A stretch of 64,000 bases of DNA from positions 1,124,001 to 1,188,000 of the forward strand of contig NZ_CP014264.1 of the NCBI RefSeq assembly GCF_001553685.1, read 5' to 3'. The position numbers and the translations under genes are program-made. The DNA is from Streptococcus sp. oral taxon 431 (GTDB lineage: Bacteria; Bacillota; Bacilli; Lactobacillales; Streptococcaceae). The notes under the pieces were generated by a model, which saw nothing but the letters and a program-made list of their open reading frames with translations, was not told the origin of the DNA and made no database searches. Below are positions 27,853 through 35,447 of the stretch, piece after piece; position 1 is the first letter of the stretch; every line of letters begins with the position of its first letter.

Positions 27853-28539
27853 ATGCTCAACTTATATTGTGATGAGTCTTGTCATTTGGAAAATGATGGT
27901 GAGAGTGTAATGTTAATAGGAGGGATTTCTTGTCCAGACTATGTAAGGAATATTGTCTATAAGGAGATAAAAGAAATAAAAAGAAAACACGGTATTTCTT
28001 CACGTTCTGAAATAAAGTGGAGGAAAGTTTCAAATTCTAAAATTACCTTTTATGAAGATCTTGTAAATTATTTTTTTGATAATGAGCATCTTAATTTTAG
28101 AGTAGTTATAATAGACAAAAATAAATTAAACCATAAGAAATATAATCAAACCCACGATGATTTTTACTATAAGCAGTACTTTTATTTAGTAAGAAAATTT
28201 CTCTTTGAGGATGATGTTAACGTTTTTATAGATATAAAAGACACAAATAGTATTTTAAAAGTTAACAAGTTAAAGAATATTCTTGAAAACTGGAAGCAGT
28301 CACCCAAACATATCAAAAATATTCAACAAATTCGCTCTCATGAAAACTCAATAATGCAATTAGCTGACCTATTGATAGGGGCAGTAGCTTATAAAAATAG
28401 GAGCTTTGAAAGTAGTTTAGCTAGAATCAGGCTAAGTAATTTAATCTCTAATAGAGCTAAGCATGAGTTAACAACGAATACAAAGTATAACGCAATAAAA
28501 TTCAATATTTTTAAAATGGAGTTAAGTGATGAGCAGTAA
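27853..28539 (+). CDS. DUF3800 protein (RNase H-fold, defence-associated)
   Basis: This 228-aa protein shows the DUF3800 pattern: LYCDES at the start, EIKWRKVS in the middle, FIDIKDT, and QLADLLIGAVAYK near the C terminus. The acidic residues at these places are those expected to bind metal in the RNase H-like fold. DUF3800 proteins are frequent in mobile elements and defence islands; their biochemical activity is mostly unproven. The next gene begins inside its last codons, so the two proteins are probably made together. It has its own extended -10 promoter and an AGGAG site 7 nt before the ATG. Confidence 0.85.
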   Translation: MLNLYCDESCHLENDGESVMLIGGISCPDYVRNIVYKEIKEIKRKHGISSRSEIKWRKVSNSKITFYEDLVNYFFDNEHLNFRVVIIDKNKLNHKKYNQTHDDFYYKQYFYLVRKFLFEDDVNVFIDIKDTNSILKVNKLKNILENWKQSPKHIKNIQQIRSHENSIMQLADLLIGAVAYKNRSFESSLARIRLSNLISNRAKHELTTNTKYNAIKFNIFKMELSDEQ

Positions 28540-29050
28540 CGTAACAGATTTTTGTCCTATCCTTCCTCCGAAGATAACACTTGATCAATTTAATGGTGAC
28601 TATGCTCTTTATGATGATTTTTTATATGAGAATGTATTTTTAGAGCAATTGTTCAACTTCAAGATAACTTTTAGAGGGAAATTTGTCGAGTTAAAGTCGT
28701 ATCCGTATTTTGAAGGTAAAGAAGATAGTTATTTTCATCTTACCTGTAAAAATTTTGATATAGATTCAGAAGAACGAGAACCTGATTTAAGAAGGAGCGA
28801 AAGATTATGTTGGTTAAGACCTGCAATAGAAACGGATCATAACAAGATTTGCAAACAAGATTGTTTCTTAATATATGAACGACCGTATAAAAAATCTAAT
28901 AGAATATTTTTATTAGATCCAGTAGATCGCTATTTTATTGTACTTGAAGAAAGACCTAGTTACTATTTATTGATAACAGCATTTTACATACACTATGATA
29001 ATGTACTTCGAAAGAAACTGAAAGAATACGATAAATATAAAACTAACTGA
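28529..29050 (+). CDS. Companion of DUF3800, possible barnase/RelE-like nuclease (PBECR type)
   Basis: This 173-aa protein starts at ATG 28529, with GGAG 7 nt upstream; a GTG at 28526 is less likely. It overlaps the DUF3800 gene by 11 nt. The C-terminal part, with RPYKKSNRIFLLDPVDRY followed by ERPSYYLLITAFYIHY, recalls the core of the phage barnase-EndoU-colicin E5/RelE-like nuclease families (PBECR), but I cannot confirm the catalytic residues. A toxin with DUF3800 as partner is one reading. No membrane segment or signal peptide. Confidence 0.65.
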   Translation: MSSNVTDFCPILPPKITLDQFNGDYALYDDFLYENVFLEQLFNFKITFRGKFVELKSYPYFEGKEDSYFHLTCKNFDIDSEEREPDLRRSERLCWLRPAIETDHNKICKQDCFLIYERPYKKSNRIFLLDPVDRYFIVLEERPSYYLLITAFYIHYDNVLRKKLKEYDKYKTN

Positions 29051-29121
29051 GAAAAACAGAAAACGTCCCTATGATTAGGGACGTAATCGCAATCTCCTTC
29101 AACAACTTGGTCGATGAGTTA
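29050..29121 (-). ncRNA. Candidate small RNA convergent to the DUF3800 operon
   Basis: On the minus strand a promoter (TTGCAA at 29149-29154, 16 bp, TATAAT at 29127-29132) is followed by about 70 nt that end in a strong hairpin (ACGTCCCTA 29063-29071 with TAGGGACGT 29076-29084, TGAT loop) and a U-rich tail (TTTTCTGTTTTT). The hairpin has a T run on the minus strand only, so it serves this RNA and not the plus-strand operon. The RNA has no ORF of note. It ends immediately at the stop of the possible nuclease gene, in the convergent layout of type I antitoxin RNAs. Confidence 0.62.
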
Positions 29122-29126
29122 ACTAT

Positions 29127-29154
29127 ATTATACCAAAACTATAAAATATTGCAA
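29127..29154 (-). promoter_or_regulatory. Promoter of the candidate small RNA
   Basis: -35 TTGCAA (29154-29149) and -10 TATAAT (29132-29127) on the minus strand, with 16-bp spacing. Confidence 0.65.
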
Positions 29155-29254
29155 GTATTTAATTAACAGACAGCAATAATTTCAGAGATATTCTCCCAAA
29201 TGTCCAAATGGATATCTCTATTCCCGCATGAAATTTATTTACAAAGAGTACATT

Positions 29255-29551
29255 ATGGACTTACAAGAACTTTACGACAACCTATCAACTGAGTTAAACA
29301 CTCTTGGTATTCGGTTAGATAAAAATATTTACCAAGGAATGCAAAAAGAATCGCTAAAAGGATTTCTTAGTGACTTTGAGAAGCCGGTGTATTAGGCACA
29401 CCTTTGAAGTCAACTCAAGGATGTAGAATCTTTGGATAGCTATCAGAGATTGTTAGATGGGACTGATGACCGCCAATCTGATTATGTTAAGCAATCCATT
29501 CAGCGCTTTTACACGGAGTTTGTTGAATCAATCAGGGATGAATTATATTAA
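29255..29551 (+). pseudogene. Broken hypothetical gene
   Basis: ATG 29255 opens MDLQELYDNLSTELNTLG and runs 46 codons to a TAG at 29393. Coding resumes after a frame change as QLKDVESLDSYQRLLDG and runs to TAA 29551. Both parts have the same acidic helical character and read as one roughly 95-aa protein interrupted by a stop and a shift. The family is not recognised. GTACATT lies directly before the ATG. Confidence 0.6.
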
Positions 29552-29567
29552 AGAACACTGATGACAA

Positions 29568-29596
29568 AAAGTCTGGCAAATTCCTTGTCAGACTTT
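29568..29596 (+). terminator. Terminator-like hairpin
   Basis: AAAGTCTGGCAA (29568-29579) pairs with TTGTCAGACTTT (29585-29596) with one mismatch. The T run is short. Confidence 0.6.
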
Positions 29597-29642
29597 AACT
29601 ATATGATTTTAGTAAAGTATATTCTCACTAAAATTCAGGTTT

Positions 29643-29662
29643 AATAAATTTCCAGTTTTCAC
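29643..29662 (+). repeat. Right-end tip R3
   Basis: AATAAATTTCCAGTTTTCAC resembles the tips of R4 (AAATTTCCAGTTTT) and R5 (TTTTTTCCAGTT). L4 starts 40 bp further on, so this would be the right boundary of unit 2. Confidence 0.5.
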
Positions 29663-29701
29663 TTTGATAGGGTAGACTTTAGGATATTTTTGTTCCAAAA
29701 A

Positions 29702-29820
29702 AAAACTAAAAGTTTATGTACAATTGATTTAACTAGAGCTAAACCATTGATAAAACTGAATTAGAAGAATAAAGTGCACTCATTAAGTAGTGTACTTTAT
29801 TTTTGTTTTGTACATTTTTT
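29702..29820 (+). repeat. Left-end repeat L4 (short form)
   Basis: AAAACTAAAAGTTTATGTAC opens a copy of the first roughly 120 bp of L1/L2. It ends at a GTACATTTTTT and then joins GTTGATGGC, similar to the far end of L2, as if the middle 150 bp were deleted. Confidence 0.75.
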
Positions 29821-29890
29821 GTTGATGGCTTAATCAATACTACATCTCTATCAGGCAATTCAGACTCCATTTAGTCCTCTAAAACCCATG

Positions 29891-29973
29891 TTGAGTGTGT
29901 ATCTTTGCTGGTAAAAGCTTAGAAACCTTGTAGCGAAGTAATAATGAAAAGCCTTTATTATAAAGGTTTTTCA
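29891..29973 (+). repeat. Direct repeat DR1 flanking the exporter cassette
   Basis: It contains GAGTGTGT, then GTAAAAGCTTAGAAACCTT, then a hairpin AAAAGCCTTTATTATAAAGG with T run. The same order of blocks recurs at 34470-34550 (DR2), on the other side of the TetR-ABC cassette. Confidence 0.7.
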
Positions 29974-29989
29974 TATTCCAATAAAGAAC

Positions 29990-30040
29990 TTGACATTATT
30001 AGTTACTTCCACTACAATAGAATTACATACCATTGGTATG
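29990..30040 (+). promoter_or_regulatory. tetR promoter with operator O1
   Basis: TTGACA (29990-29995), 17 bp, TACAAT (30013-30018). The perfect palindrome CATACCATTGGTATG (30026-30040) lies just after the start site, 16 bp before the ATG, where repressor binding would block the gene's own transcription. Confidence 0.8.
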
Positions 30041-30056
30041 ATAGAAAGGGACTGGA

Positions 30057-30686
30057 ATGGCAAGAAATAGAAACTCACATGAAACTAGACAAAAAATACT
30101 AGAGGTCTCTAAAAATTTATTTTTAGAAAAAGGATTTGATAATACGTCAATACAAGATATCATAGATGGGTTAGGTGGATTAACAAAAGGTGTTATCTAT
30201 CATCATTTTGAGTCTAAATACGATATACTGCAAACAATCATTAGCGAAAATAATCAAGAAATTTTAAATTATAATTGGAGAGGAAATACTGGGTTAGAAA
30301 AGATACAAAATTCTTTGATGGACTCTTTCTCTAATTTTGAACACCAAAGGCTCGTTTACTCTGCCTCAATCATGCTTAGAAGTCCACGTTTGTTAGGAGA
30401 GCAGTATCTAGGTCTATTTTCTGATTTTTTACCCGAAATTAGAGAAAAAGTTTACGAAGGAGTTGAAGATGGGTCTATTAAAACAGAATATCCAGAAGAG
30501 CTAGCAGATTTAATTGTTTTAACTCTAAATATTTGGATTGGTTTTCAAATTTCCGTTTTTTCATTAGTAGAATTAAAGCGCAAAATGAATTTCATTAAAC
30601 TTACTTTTGAAGGTCTAGGGGTACAGTTAATTTCTGATGAAATGATGGAGGTGATTTTCAACTTATTTGATCACTTAAAAAAATAG
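30057..30686 (+). CDS. TetR-family repressor of the ABC exporter cassette
   Basis: This 209-aa protein has the TetR helix-turn-helix near the N terminus (TSIQDIIDGLGGLTKGVIYHHF, split as TSIQDIIDGLG and GLTKGVIYHHF, residues 30-51) and a ligand-binding all-helical C domain. The start is an ATG after AAAGGGACTGG. Three copies of a CATACC...GGTATG-like palindrome occur, one over its own promoter and two ahead of the ABC operon at 30965, so it very likely represses both itself and the transporters until an inducer binds. The inducer is probably a transported substrate. Confidence 0.9.
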   Translation: MARNRNSHETRQKILEVSKNLFLEKGFDNTSIQDIIDGLGGLTKGVIYHHFESKYDILQTIISENNQEILNYNWRGNTGLEKIQNSLMDSFSNFEHQRLVYSASIMLRSPRLLGEQYLGLFSDFLPEIREKVYEGVEDGSIKTEYPEELADLIVLTLNIWIGFQISVFSLVELKRKMNFIKLTFEGLGVQLISDEMMEVIFNLFDHLKK

Positions 30687-30779
30687 TAAATAAGTAGTCG
30701 CATGACATTCTTGTTAATACTAATTTCTATTTATGTATTATCAATTGAATAAACTATATTACATAATTTATAATTTAAA

Positions 30780-30804
30780 AATAACACACTTAAAGTGTGT
30801 TATT
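30780..30804. terminator. Palindrome after tetR, likely terminator
   Basis: AATAACACACTT-A-AAGTGTGTTATT is a perfect inverted repeat flanked by A and T runs. It could end the tetR transcript. Confidence 0.5.
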
Positions 30805-30814
30805 AAAAATCCAC

Positions 30815-30866
30815 TATACATACCGTAGGTATGTTTATTTTTCAGTGTAGCCATACCGATAGTATG
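30815..30866 (+). promoter_or_regulatory. ABC operon operators O2 and O3 with possible -10
   Basis: CATACCGTAGGTATG (30819-30833) and CATACCGATAGTATG (30852-30866) match O1. Their centres are 33 bp apart, three helical turns. TATACA (30815-30820) overlaps O2 and may be the -10. Confidence 0.75.
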
Positions 30867-30964
30867 TATGGTGTAATTGTCTGAAAAATAAGCTAATTTT
30901 TAAATATTTGTTGAGATTAGTTTGAATAGTTTACTCTTTATTTACACTTTGGAGGAAAGAATCT

Positions 30965-31705
30965 ATGTTATCGCTTATTAAAATTGAATTAAATAAAATT
31001 TCTAAACCTAAATTATTTTTAGCCTGGTTGTGTACTATTTTTATAGTGTTAGGCATTACAGCAATCATTATTATGGGTTTAGGTACTGACAATAAACTAG
31101 GAGAATTCGCTGGTCAGGATTCTAATGTTATTAGAGTTACTGGTAAATGGGAAGGCTGGGCAATTGTAGCTTCATTGTTTTCATCTTTATTTACAAAAGC
31201 AGCATTTTTGATTTTCGAATCTTATTTATTATCTACGATTATCATTGATGAATTTAAACGAAGAACAATTTTTCAGTTGTTTTCTTACCCTATTTCTAAA
31301 ATAAAGTTACTATGGGGAAAAATTCTTTTAGTCATCCTAATATCATTTATTGCCCATTTTTCTGCACATTTAGTTATTCAAATATTCATTAGATTCATGG
31401 CTGTTGTAACTGAATCTAGTTGTATCCCTGTAGCTAATCAATTAATTAACTTAGCTGGAATTACGTTTGGAACAGTACTAATAGGGTTATTACCATTTGT
31501 TTTAGGTATGATTAAGCATTCAACAGCTATAACAATGCTTACAGGACTTGGTTTAGCAGCATTACTTTCGAATGCCAGTCCAGGAAGTTTATCTAATAAT
31601 ATTGCTGATAACTTATTCTTTTTGATATTTGCAAGTTTCATAAGTTTAATGATTACTTCATTTTCAATTTATAATATTTCAAGACAAGATATTAGTATCA
31701 AGTAG
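30965..31705 (+). CDS. ABC-2 type permease
   Basis: This 246-aa protein has six hydrophobic segments: about residues 17-38, 74-96, 114-135, 155-182, 188-205 and 217-236. It resembles permeases of lantibiotic-immunity and BcrB type. It is preceded by GGAGGAAAG. The ATPase at 31841 lies 136 bp downstream on the same strand, followed 2 bp later by an exporter, so the three form a TetR-regulated operon. Likely role: removing a membrane-active compound. The substrate is not readable. Confidence 0.82.
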   Translation: MLSLIKIELNKISKPKLFLAWLCTIFIVLGITAIIIMGLGTDNKLGEFAGQDSNVIRVTGKWEGWAIVASLFSSLFTKAAFLIFESYLLSTIIIDEFKRRTIFQLFSYPISKIKLLWGKILLVILISFIAHFSAHLVIQIFIRFMAVVTESSCIPVANQLINLAGITFGTVLIGLLPFVLGMIKHSTAITMLTGLGLAALLSNASPGSLSNNIADNLFFLIFASFISLMITSFSIYNISRQDISIK

Positions 31706-31840
31706 CATAGCTGAATTTAATTGAAGGAATGTGATAATTCCTTGATGATTTCTATAAAAAAAGAGGCTGTATAAGTTGGTATTTATGCTCCAGGAGAAAA
31801 ATTCTTTCATTTAAAGCTGGATATAGAAAGAGAGATAGAA

Positions 31841-32578
31841 ATGAGAAATATTGTTGAAATAAAAGAAGTTTTTAAAACAATTGATAAAGAAGAAATTTTA
31901 AGTGGTATCAACCTTCAAATTGCTGAAGGAGAAATCTATGGTTTTTTAGGACCGAACGGTGCTGGAAAAACAACGTTAATGAAATGTATGTTAACCTTAT
32001 CAACAATTACATCAGGTAGTATTGAAATTTTTGGGAAAAATCTACAAGAACACAGAGAAGAAATCCTAAGTCAGATTGGAAGTATTATTGAATCACCAAT
32101 TTTTTATGATAATTGCACTGCAAAAGAAATTTTGGAAATTCACGCTCAATATATGGGGAAAAATATTATTGAATCAGATATAAAAAAAGCCTTAAGAATG
32201 GTCGGCTTAAAAAATACGACTAAAAAAGTAAAAGATTTTTCGTTAGGAATGAGGCAAAGGCTTGGTTTAGCTCGTGCCTTTCTAACAAAACCTAAATTGT
32301 TAATTTTAGATGAGCCAATCAATGGTTTAGATCCAATAGGGATTCAAGAAATTCGAAATCTTTTGTTGTCGCTTTCTAAGGAGCATGGAATTACTATTCT
32401 AATATCGAGTCATATATTATCGGAAATTTCACAGATAGCAGATAAAATTGGCTTTATCAAAAATGGAGAAATTGTAGAACAGGTTTCTATGAAAGAGATT
32501 AGGAGAGAGAATATTGACTTAGAAGAATATTTTATGTCACATTTTCTAAATGAAATTAAGAATTATGAGGTAGATTAA
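31841..32578 (+). CDS. ABC transporter ATPase (BcrA/LanF-like)
   Basis: This 245-aa ABC ATPase has Walker A GPNGAGKTT, signature SLGMRQRLG, Walker B LLILDEPINGLDP and switch His ISSHIL. It lacks the long C-terminal extension of the ATPase encoded at 2347-3255 but shares its overall pattern. It should energise the permease at 30965. The stop is 2 nt before the start of the next gene. Confidence 0.9.
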   Translation: MRNIVEIKEVFKTIDKEEILSGINLQIAEGEIYGFLGPNGAGKTTLMKCMLTLSTITSGSIEIFGKNLQEHREEILSQIGSIIESPIFYDNCTAKEILEIHAQYMGKNIIESDIKKALRMVGLKNTTKKVKDFSLGMRQRLGLARAFLTKPKLLILDEPINGLDPIGIQEIRNLLLSLSKEHGITILISSHILSEISQIADKIGFIKNGEIVEQVSMKEIRRENIDLEEYFMSHFLNEIKNYEVD

Positions 32579-32580
32579 GG

Positions 32581-34263
32581 ATGAAACAATTGATAAAGAA
32601 CCATCAGAAGGCTTTTTATGCTTTCATGATATTTAATATACTGGTCCCTTTAACTAATATTGCTTTTGCTTATTCTATTAAAGGTATTATTGATAGTGGC
32701 ATGTCCCAAAATAAAGAAGCCTTAACTCAAGCGGTACTAGTAGGAGCTACTGTTATTTTCATCTATGCAGCACTCAACTTTATATCTCTTCGATTGAGAA
32801 ATAAACTTGTTAGGCAAATCATGTCAAGATACAAAAACAAGGTGTTCCAATCTATTTTAGATAGGGATTATAGAGACTTTTCTAAAGAAAAATCAGGGAA
32901 ATTTATTTCCGTATTAACCGAAAATATGAAGAAAATTGAGCAAGATTATCTATACCAGTATTTTAATATTTCAAAAAACCTTTCCTTAATGATTTTTTCA
33001 CTTCTAACTATGTTTATAGGTAATTGGTTTTTGACCTTATTAGTTATCATTGCTAGCATCATTCCGATGATGATTTCAGGATTTATTGGACAAAAATCAG
33101 CCTCTTTACAAAATAGAGCTATGGTTGCCGATCAGAAGTATTTAGCTAAGGTTAAAGATATTTTAGCAGGATTTCTTGTTATTAAAAGTTTTAATGTGAA
33201 AGATGCTATCTGTGAGGATTATAGTCATGAAAGTGAAAAATTTGATGAAATAAATTTTATAAAAGGGAAATTTGACGTTTTAACTAATGTTACTTCACAG
33301 CTTTCAGGGATGATTGTTTTTTTGGTAGCCTTTGGTGGAGGGATGTATCTCGTATTTAATAGCTCTACCACAATTGGGAGTGTAACAGCTATTGTTCAAC
33401 TGGTCAATTTTGTAGTAATGCCACTGAATGAAGTTGGAATGGGAATAAGTAAATTTCGTGAAGGTCAGGCAACACTAGATGCATTTGAGGTAAAAGATGT
33501 AACTGAGCTTCAGACTGGTGAAACAAAAGAATATTTCGATGATGTTATTTCTTTTTCAAATATAGACTTTTCTTACCCTAATACTAAAGAAAAAATTTTT
33601 AACCATTTATCTTTGAAGATTCAAAAAGGAGAAAAAATTGCAATTGTTGGAATGTCAGGGAGTGGGAAATCAACTTTGCTCAATCTATTACTGCGTTTTT
33701 ACGATGTAACAAGTGGGCACATCTCCATTGATAATATAGATTTGCAAGCTATTTCAGCAGAGAGCCTTTATAACTTAATGACAATTGTTCAACAAGACGT
33801 TTATATCTTTGATGATACTTTAAGAGCAAATATTACTCTTAATCAATCCTTCACTGATGAGGAAATAAAGCAAGCTGTACAGCAGTCGGGTTTAGAAAGT
33901 TATGTTTTAGAAAATGAATCTGGTCTACAAACTTTATGTGGAGAGAATGGCTCAAATCTATCTGGCGGACAAAAACAAAGAGTTAGTATTGCGCGTGCCT
34001 TGATTCGAAAAACACCAATCTTATTATTGGATGAGGCTACTTCATCTTTGGATAATCAAGTAACTACTGAAATTGAAAGTTCAATCTTGGATATTCAAAA
34101 TTTGACTGCACTTGTAGTAACCCACAAGTTGAATGAGAACATTTTGAAAAAATACGATAGAATTCTCTTTATGAAAGATGGCGTTATTGTTGAAGATGGT
34201 TCTTTCAGTGATTTGATGGATAGGAGAGGTGAGTTTTATAAGTTGTTTGAGTTGAGTGTGTAA
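32581..34263 (+). CDS. ABC exporter, fused membrane and ATPase domains
   Basis: This 560-aa half-transporter has six membrane helices in residues 1-290 and an ABC domain in 325-560: Walker A GMSGSGKST, signature LSGGQKQR, Walker B ILLLDEATSSLD, H loop VVTHKL. It dimerises to export drugs, peptides or lipids. There is no peptidase or extra N-terminal domain, so it is not a classic bacteriocin processor. It is the last gene of the TetR-controlled operon. Pairing of an ABC-2 system with a type IV exporter under one TetR repressor suggests a broad resistance cassette. Confidence 0.9.
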   Translation: MKQLIKNHQKAFYAFMIFNILVPLTNIAFAYSIKGIIDSGMSQNKEALTQAVLVGATVIFIYAALNFISLRLRNKLVRQIMSRYKNKVFQSILDRDYRDFSKEKSGKFISVLTENMKKIEQDYLYQYFNISKNLSLMIFSLLTMFIGNWFLTLLVIIASIIPMMISGFIGQKSASLQNRAMVADQKYLAKVKDILAGFLVIKSFNVKDAICEDYSHESEKFDEINFIKGKFDVLTNVTSQLSGMIVFLVAFGGGMYLVFNSSTTIGSVTAIVQLVNFVVMPLNEVGMGISKFREGQATLDAFEVKDVTELQTGETKEYFDDVISFSNIDFSYPNTKEKIFNHLSLKIQKGEKIAIVGMSGSGKSTLLNLLLRFYDVTSGHISIDNIDLQAISAESLYNLMTIVQQDVYIFDDTLRANITLNQSFTDEEIKQAVQQSGLESYVLENESGLQTLCGENGSNLSGGQKQRVSIARALIRKTPILLLDEATSSLDNQVTTEIESSILDIQNLTALVVTHKLNENILKKYDRILFMKDGVIVEDGSFSDLMDRRGEFYKLFELSV

Positions 34264-34834
34264 TTCTCTTTCATTTTATAGTATAATTTTATAAAACACT
34301 CTATCCTTTTCGTTCTATAATATATAAGCTTGCTAGCACCACATGTTGAGGCGGTAAGTTTGCTAGTCAAGGAGTAAAACGACGAAGATTAGCATTTACT
34401 TCCGCCCATGCGATAGCTGTCCGTGATTGACAAGTGCTAGCACGCAGACAGAACGGAGATAGCGAACCGCTGAGTGTGTCGCTCTGCTCGTAAAAGCTTA
34501 GAAACCTTTGAACGAAAGGGATAATGAAAGCCTTGATTGCAAGGCTTTTTGCTTTATGGTGGGTAAGTATCAGAGTGAGAAAATTTTTGGAATGAGTAGA
34601 AGTGATAGCTAGAAATTATCAGTTTCTATTTCCATTTACCCTGTGGGTACGTGTTTGTTTCCATTGACAAGGAGTTTGTGGGAATAGAAATGTACCCACC
34701 TTGTTTGAATCAAGTGAAGTGTAGTTGAAGGAAATCTGTTGAAAGCAATACTTCATTTTACCGAATAAGTAATAATTTAGGCAACTTCAAATCGATTAAA
34801 AAAAACTATTTTAAAGGTTAAGAGTAGACAAAAA
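34264..34834. other. Intergenic debris with repeats
   Basis: No gene. Higher GC than the neighbours around 34330-34500. It holds a GCTAGCAC inverted repeat, direct repeat DR2, a terminator hairpin (AAAGCCTTG 34527-34535 with CAAGGCTTT 34540-34548) and a palindromic zone at 34623-34699 (GTGGGTAC...GTACCCAC and TTTCTATTTCC...GGAATAGAAA). It reads like leftovers of an older conjugative or transposable element. Confidence 0.5.
34470..34550 (+). repeat. Direct repeat DR2 flanking the exporter cassette
   Basis: GAGTGTGT, GTAAAAGCTTAGAAACCTT and a hairpin with T run in the same order as DR1 at 29891. DR1 and DR2 bracket about 4.5 kb containing exactly the tetR and three ABC genes. Confidence 0.7.
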
Positions 34835-34891
34835 TTGTCCACTCTTTTTTGCAAACTCAATTTATCAATAAATGAAATGAGGGAATGTAAA

Positions 34892-35062
34892 ATGAAATAT
34901 TTTGAGGTTGAGTTAGAAAATCCTGATGAATTTTTAAAACTACAAACAGAAGATTTTGTGAAAGCTAATCGCTTGCTACTAAGGAAGATAATCCAGAGCG
35001 TTACAGTCTATGAAGAAAACTTCGTCATATCCTTTAAATCTGGCATCGAATTGGAAGTATGA
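34892..35062 (+). pseudogene. Possible serine-recombinase C-terminal remnant
   Basis: MKYFEVELENPDEF opens a 56-aa frame that ends LLLRKIIQSVTVYEENFV and ISFKSGIELEV. The strand pattern resembles the last residues of large serine recombinases, which would make it the stump of a deleted integrase at the MEGA left end. An in-frame ATG at 34835 gives 19 more residues without a ribosome site. The assignment is tentative. Confidence 0.4.
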
Positions 35063-35084
35063 GTCTCATTCCATAACTTTTATA

Positions 35085-35113
35085 TTGAACATATCATCTT
35101 GTTGTGTTATACT
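35085..35113 (+). promoter_or_regulatory. Promoter of the mef(E)-msr(D) operon
   Basis: -35 TTGAAC (35085-35090), 17 bp, -10 TATACT (35108-35113). It gives a leader of about 325 nt before mef(E), fitting the long attenuated leader known for MEGA. Confidence 0.85.
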
Positions 35114-35153
35114 ATAAATTGATATAAACAAAGATGTAGGAGGAACCGAAACT

Positions 35154-35180
35154 ATGACAGCCTCAATGCGTTTAAGATAA
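35154..35180 (+). CDS. mefL: mef leader peptide MTASMRLR
   Basis: Eight codons (Met-Thr-Ala-Ser-Met-Arg-Leu-Arg) and TAA, preceded by AGGAGGA 9 nt upstream. This is the published leader peptide of the mef/mel operon, whose macrolide-stalled translation allows read-through into mef(E). The sequence is identical to the form I know. The downstream RNA contains a weaker stem at about 35193-35230 and a strong terminator at 35342. Confidence 0.93.
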   Translation: MTASMRLR

Positions 35181-35341
35181 GCTGGCAATAAAAAAAGCAG
35201 AATCTATACCCGATGATAGGCTTTTTTGTTGTGCTTATTTATACGATATTGAGCATTCATTAGTTACGGTGAGGATATTGGTTATTTAACTATACCTTTA
35301 TTTAACTATGTCTTTAATATGAATGTTTCCAAATTGTATGT

Positions 35342-35385
35342 ATGCAGACCAAAAGCCACATTGTGGGGTTTGGCCTGCATTTTTT
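35342..35385 (+). terminator. Attenuator terminator upstream of mef(E)
   Basis: ATGCAGACCAAAAGCCACA pairs with TTGTGGGGTTTGGCCTGCAT across 35342-35380, followed by TTTTTATT. It should stop transcription before mef(E) unless a ribosome stalls on mefL. Confidence 0.9.
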
Positions 35386-35447
35386 ATTGCCTAGAATGCT
35401 ATTCAAAATAGAAATTCAAGCAAAATAATATGCAGGAGATAATATAA

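Noticed and set aside
28550..29050. Fst-like toxin peptide as partner of the small RNA
   Set aside because: No short hydrophobic Fst-type ORF was found on the plus strand ahead of the hairpin; the only ORF there is the 173-aa protein.
22827..29820. CRISPR array
   Set aside because: The L repeats are long, few and irregularly spaced, with genes between; no short regular repeat-spacer pattern occurs anywhere in the window.
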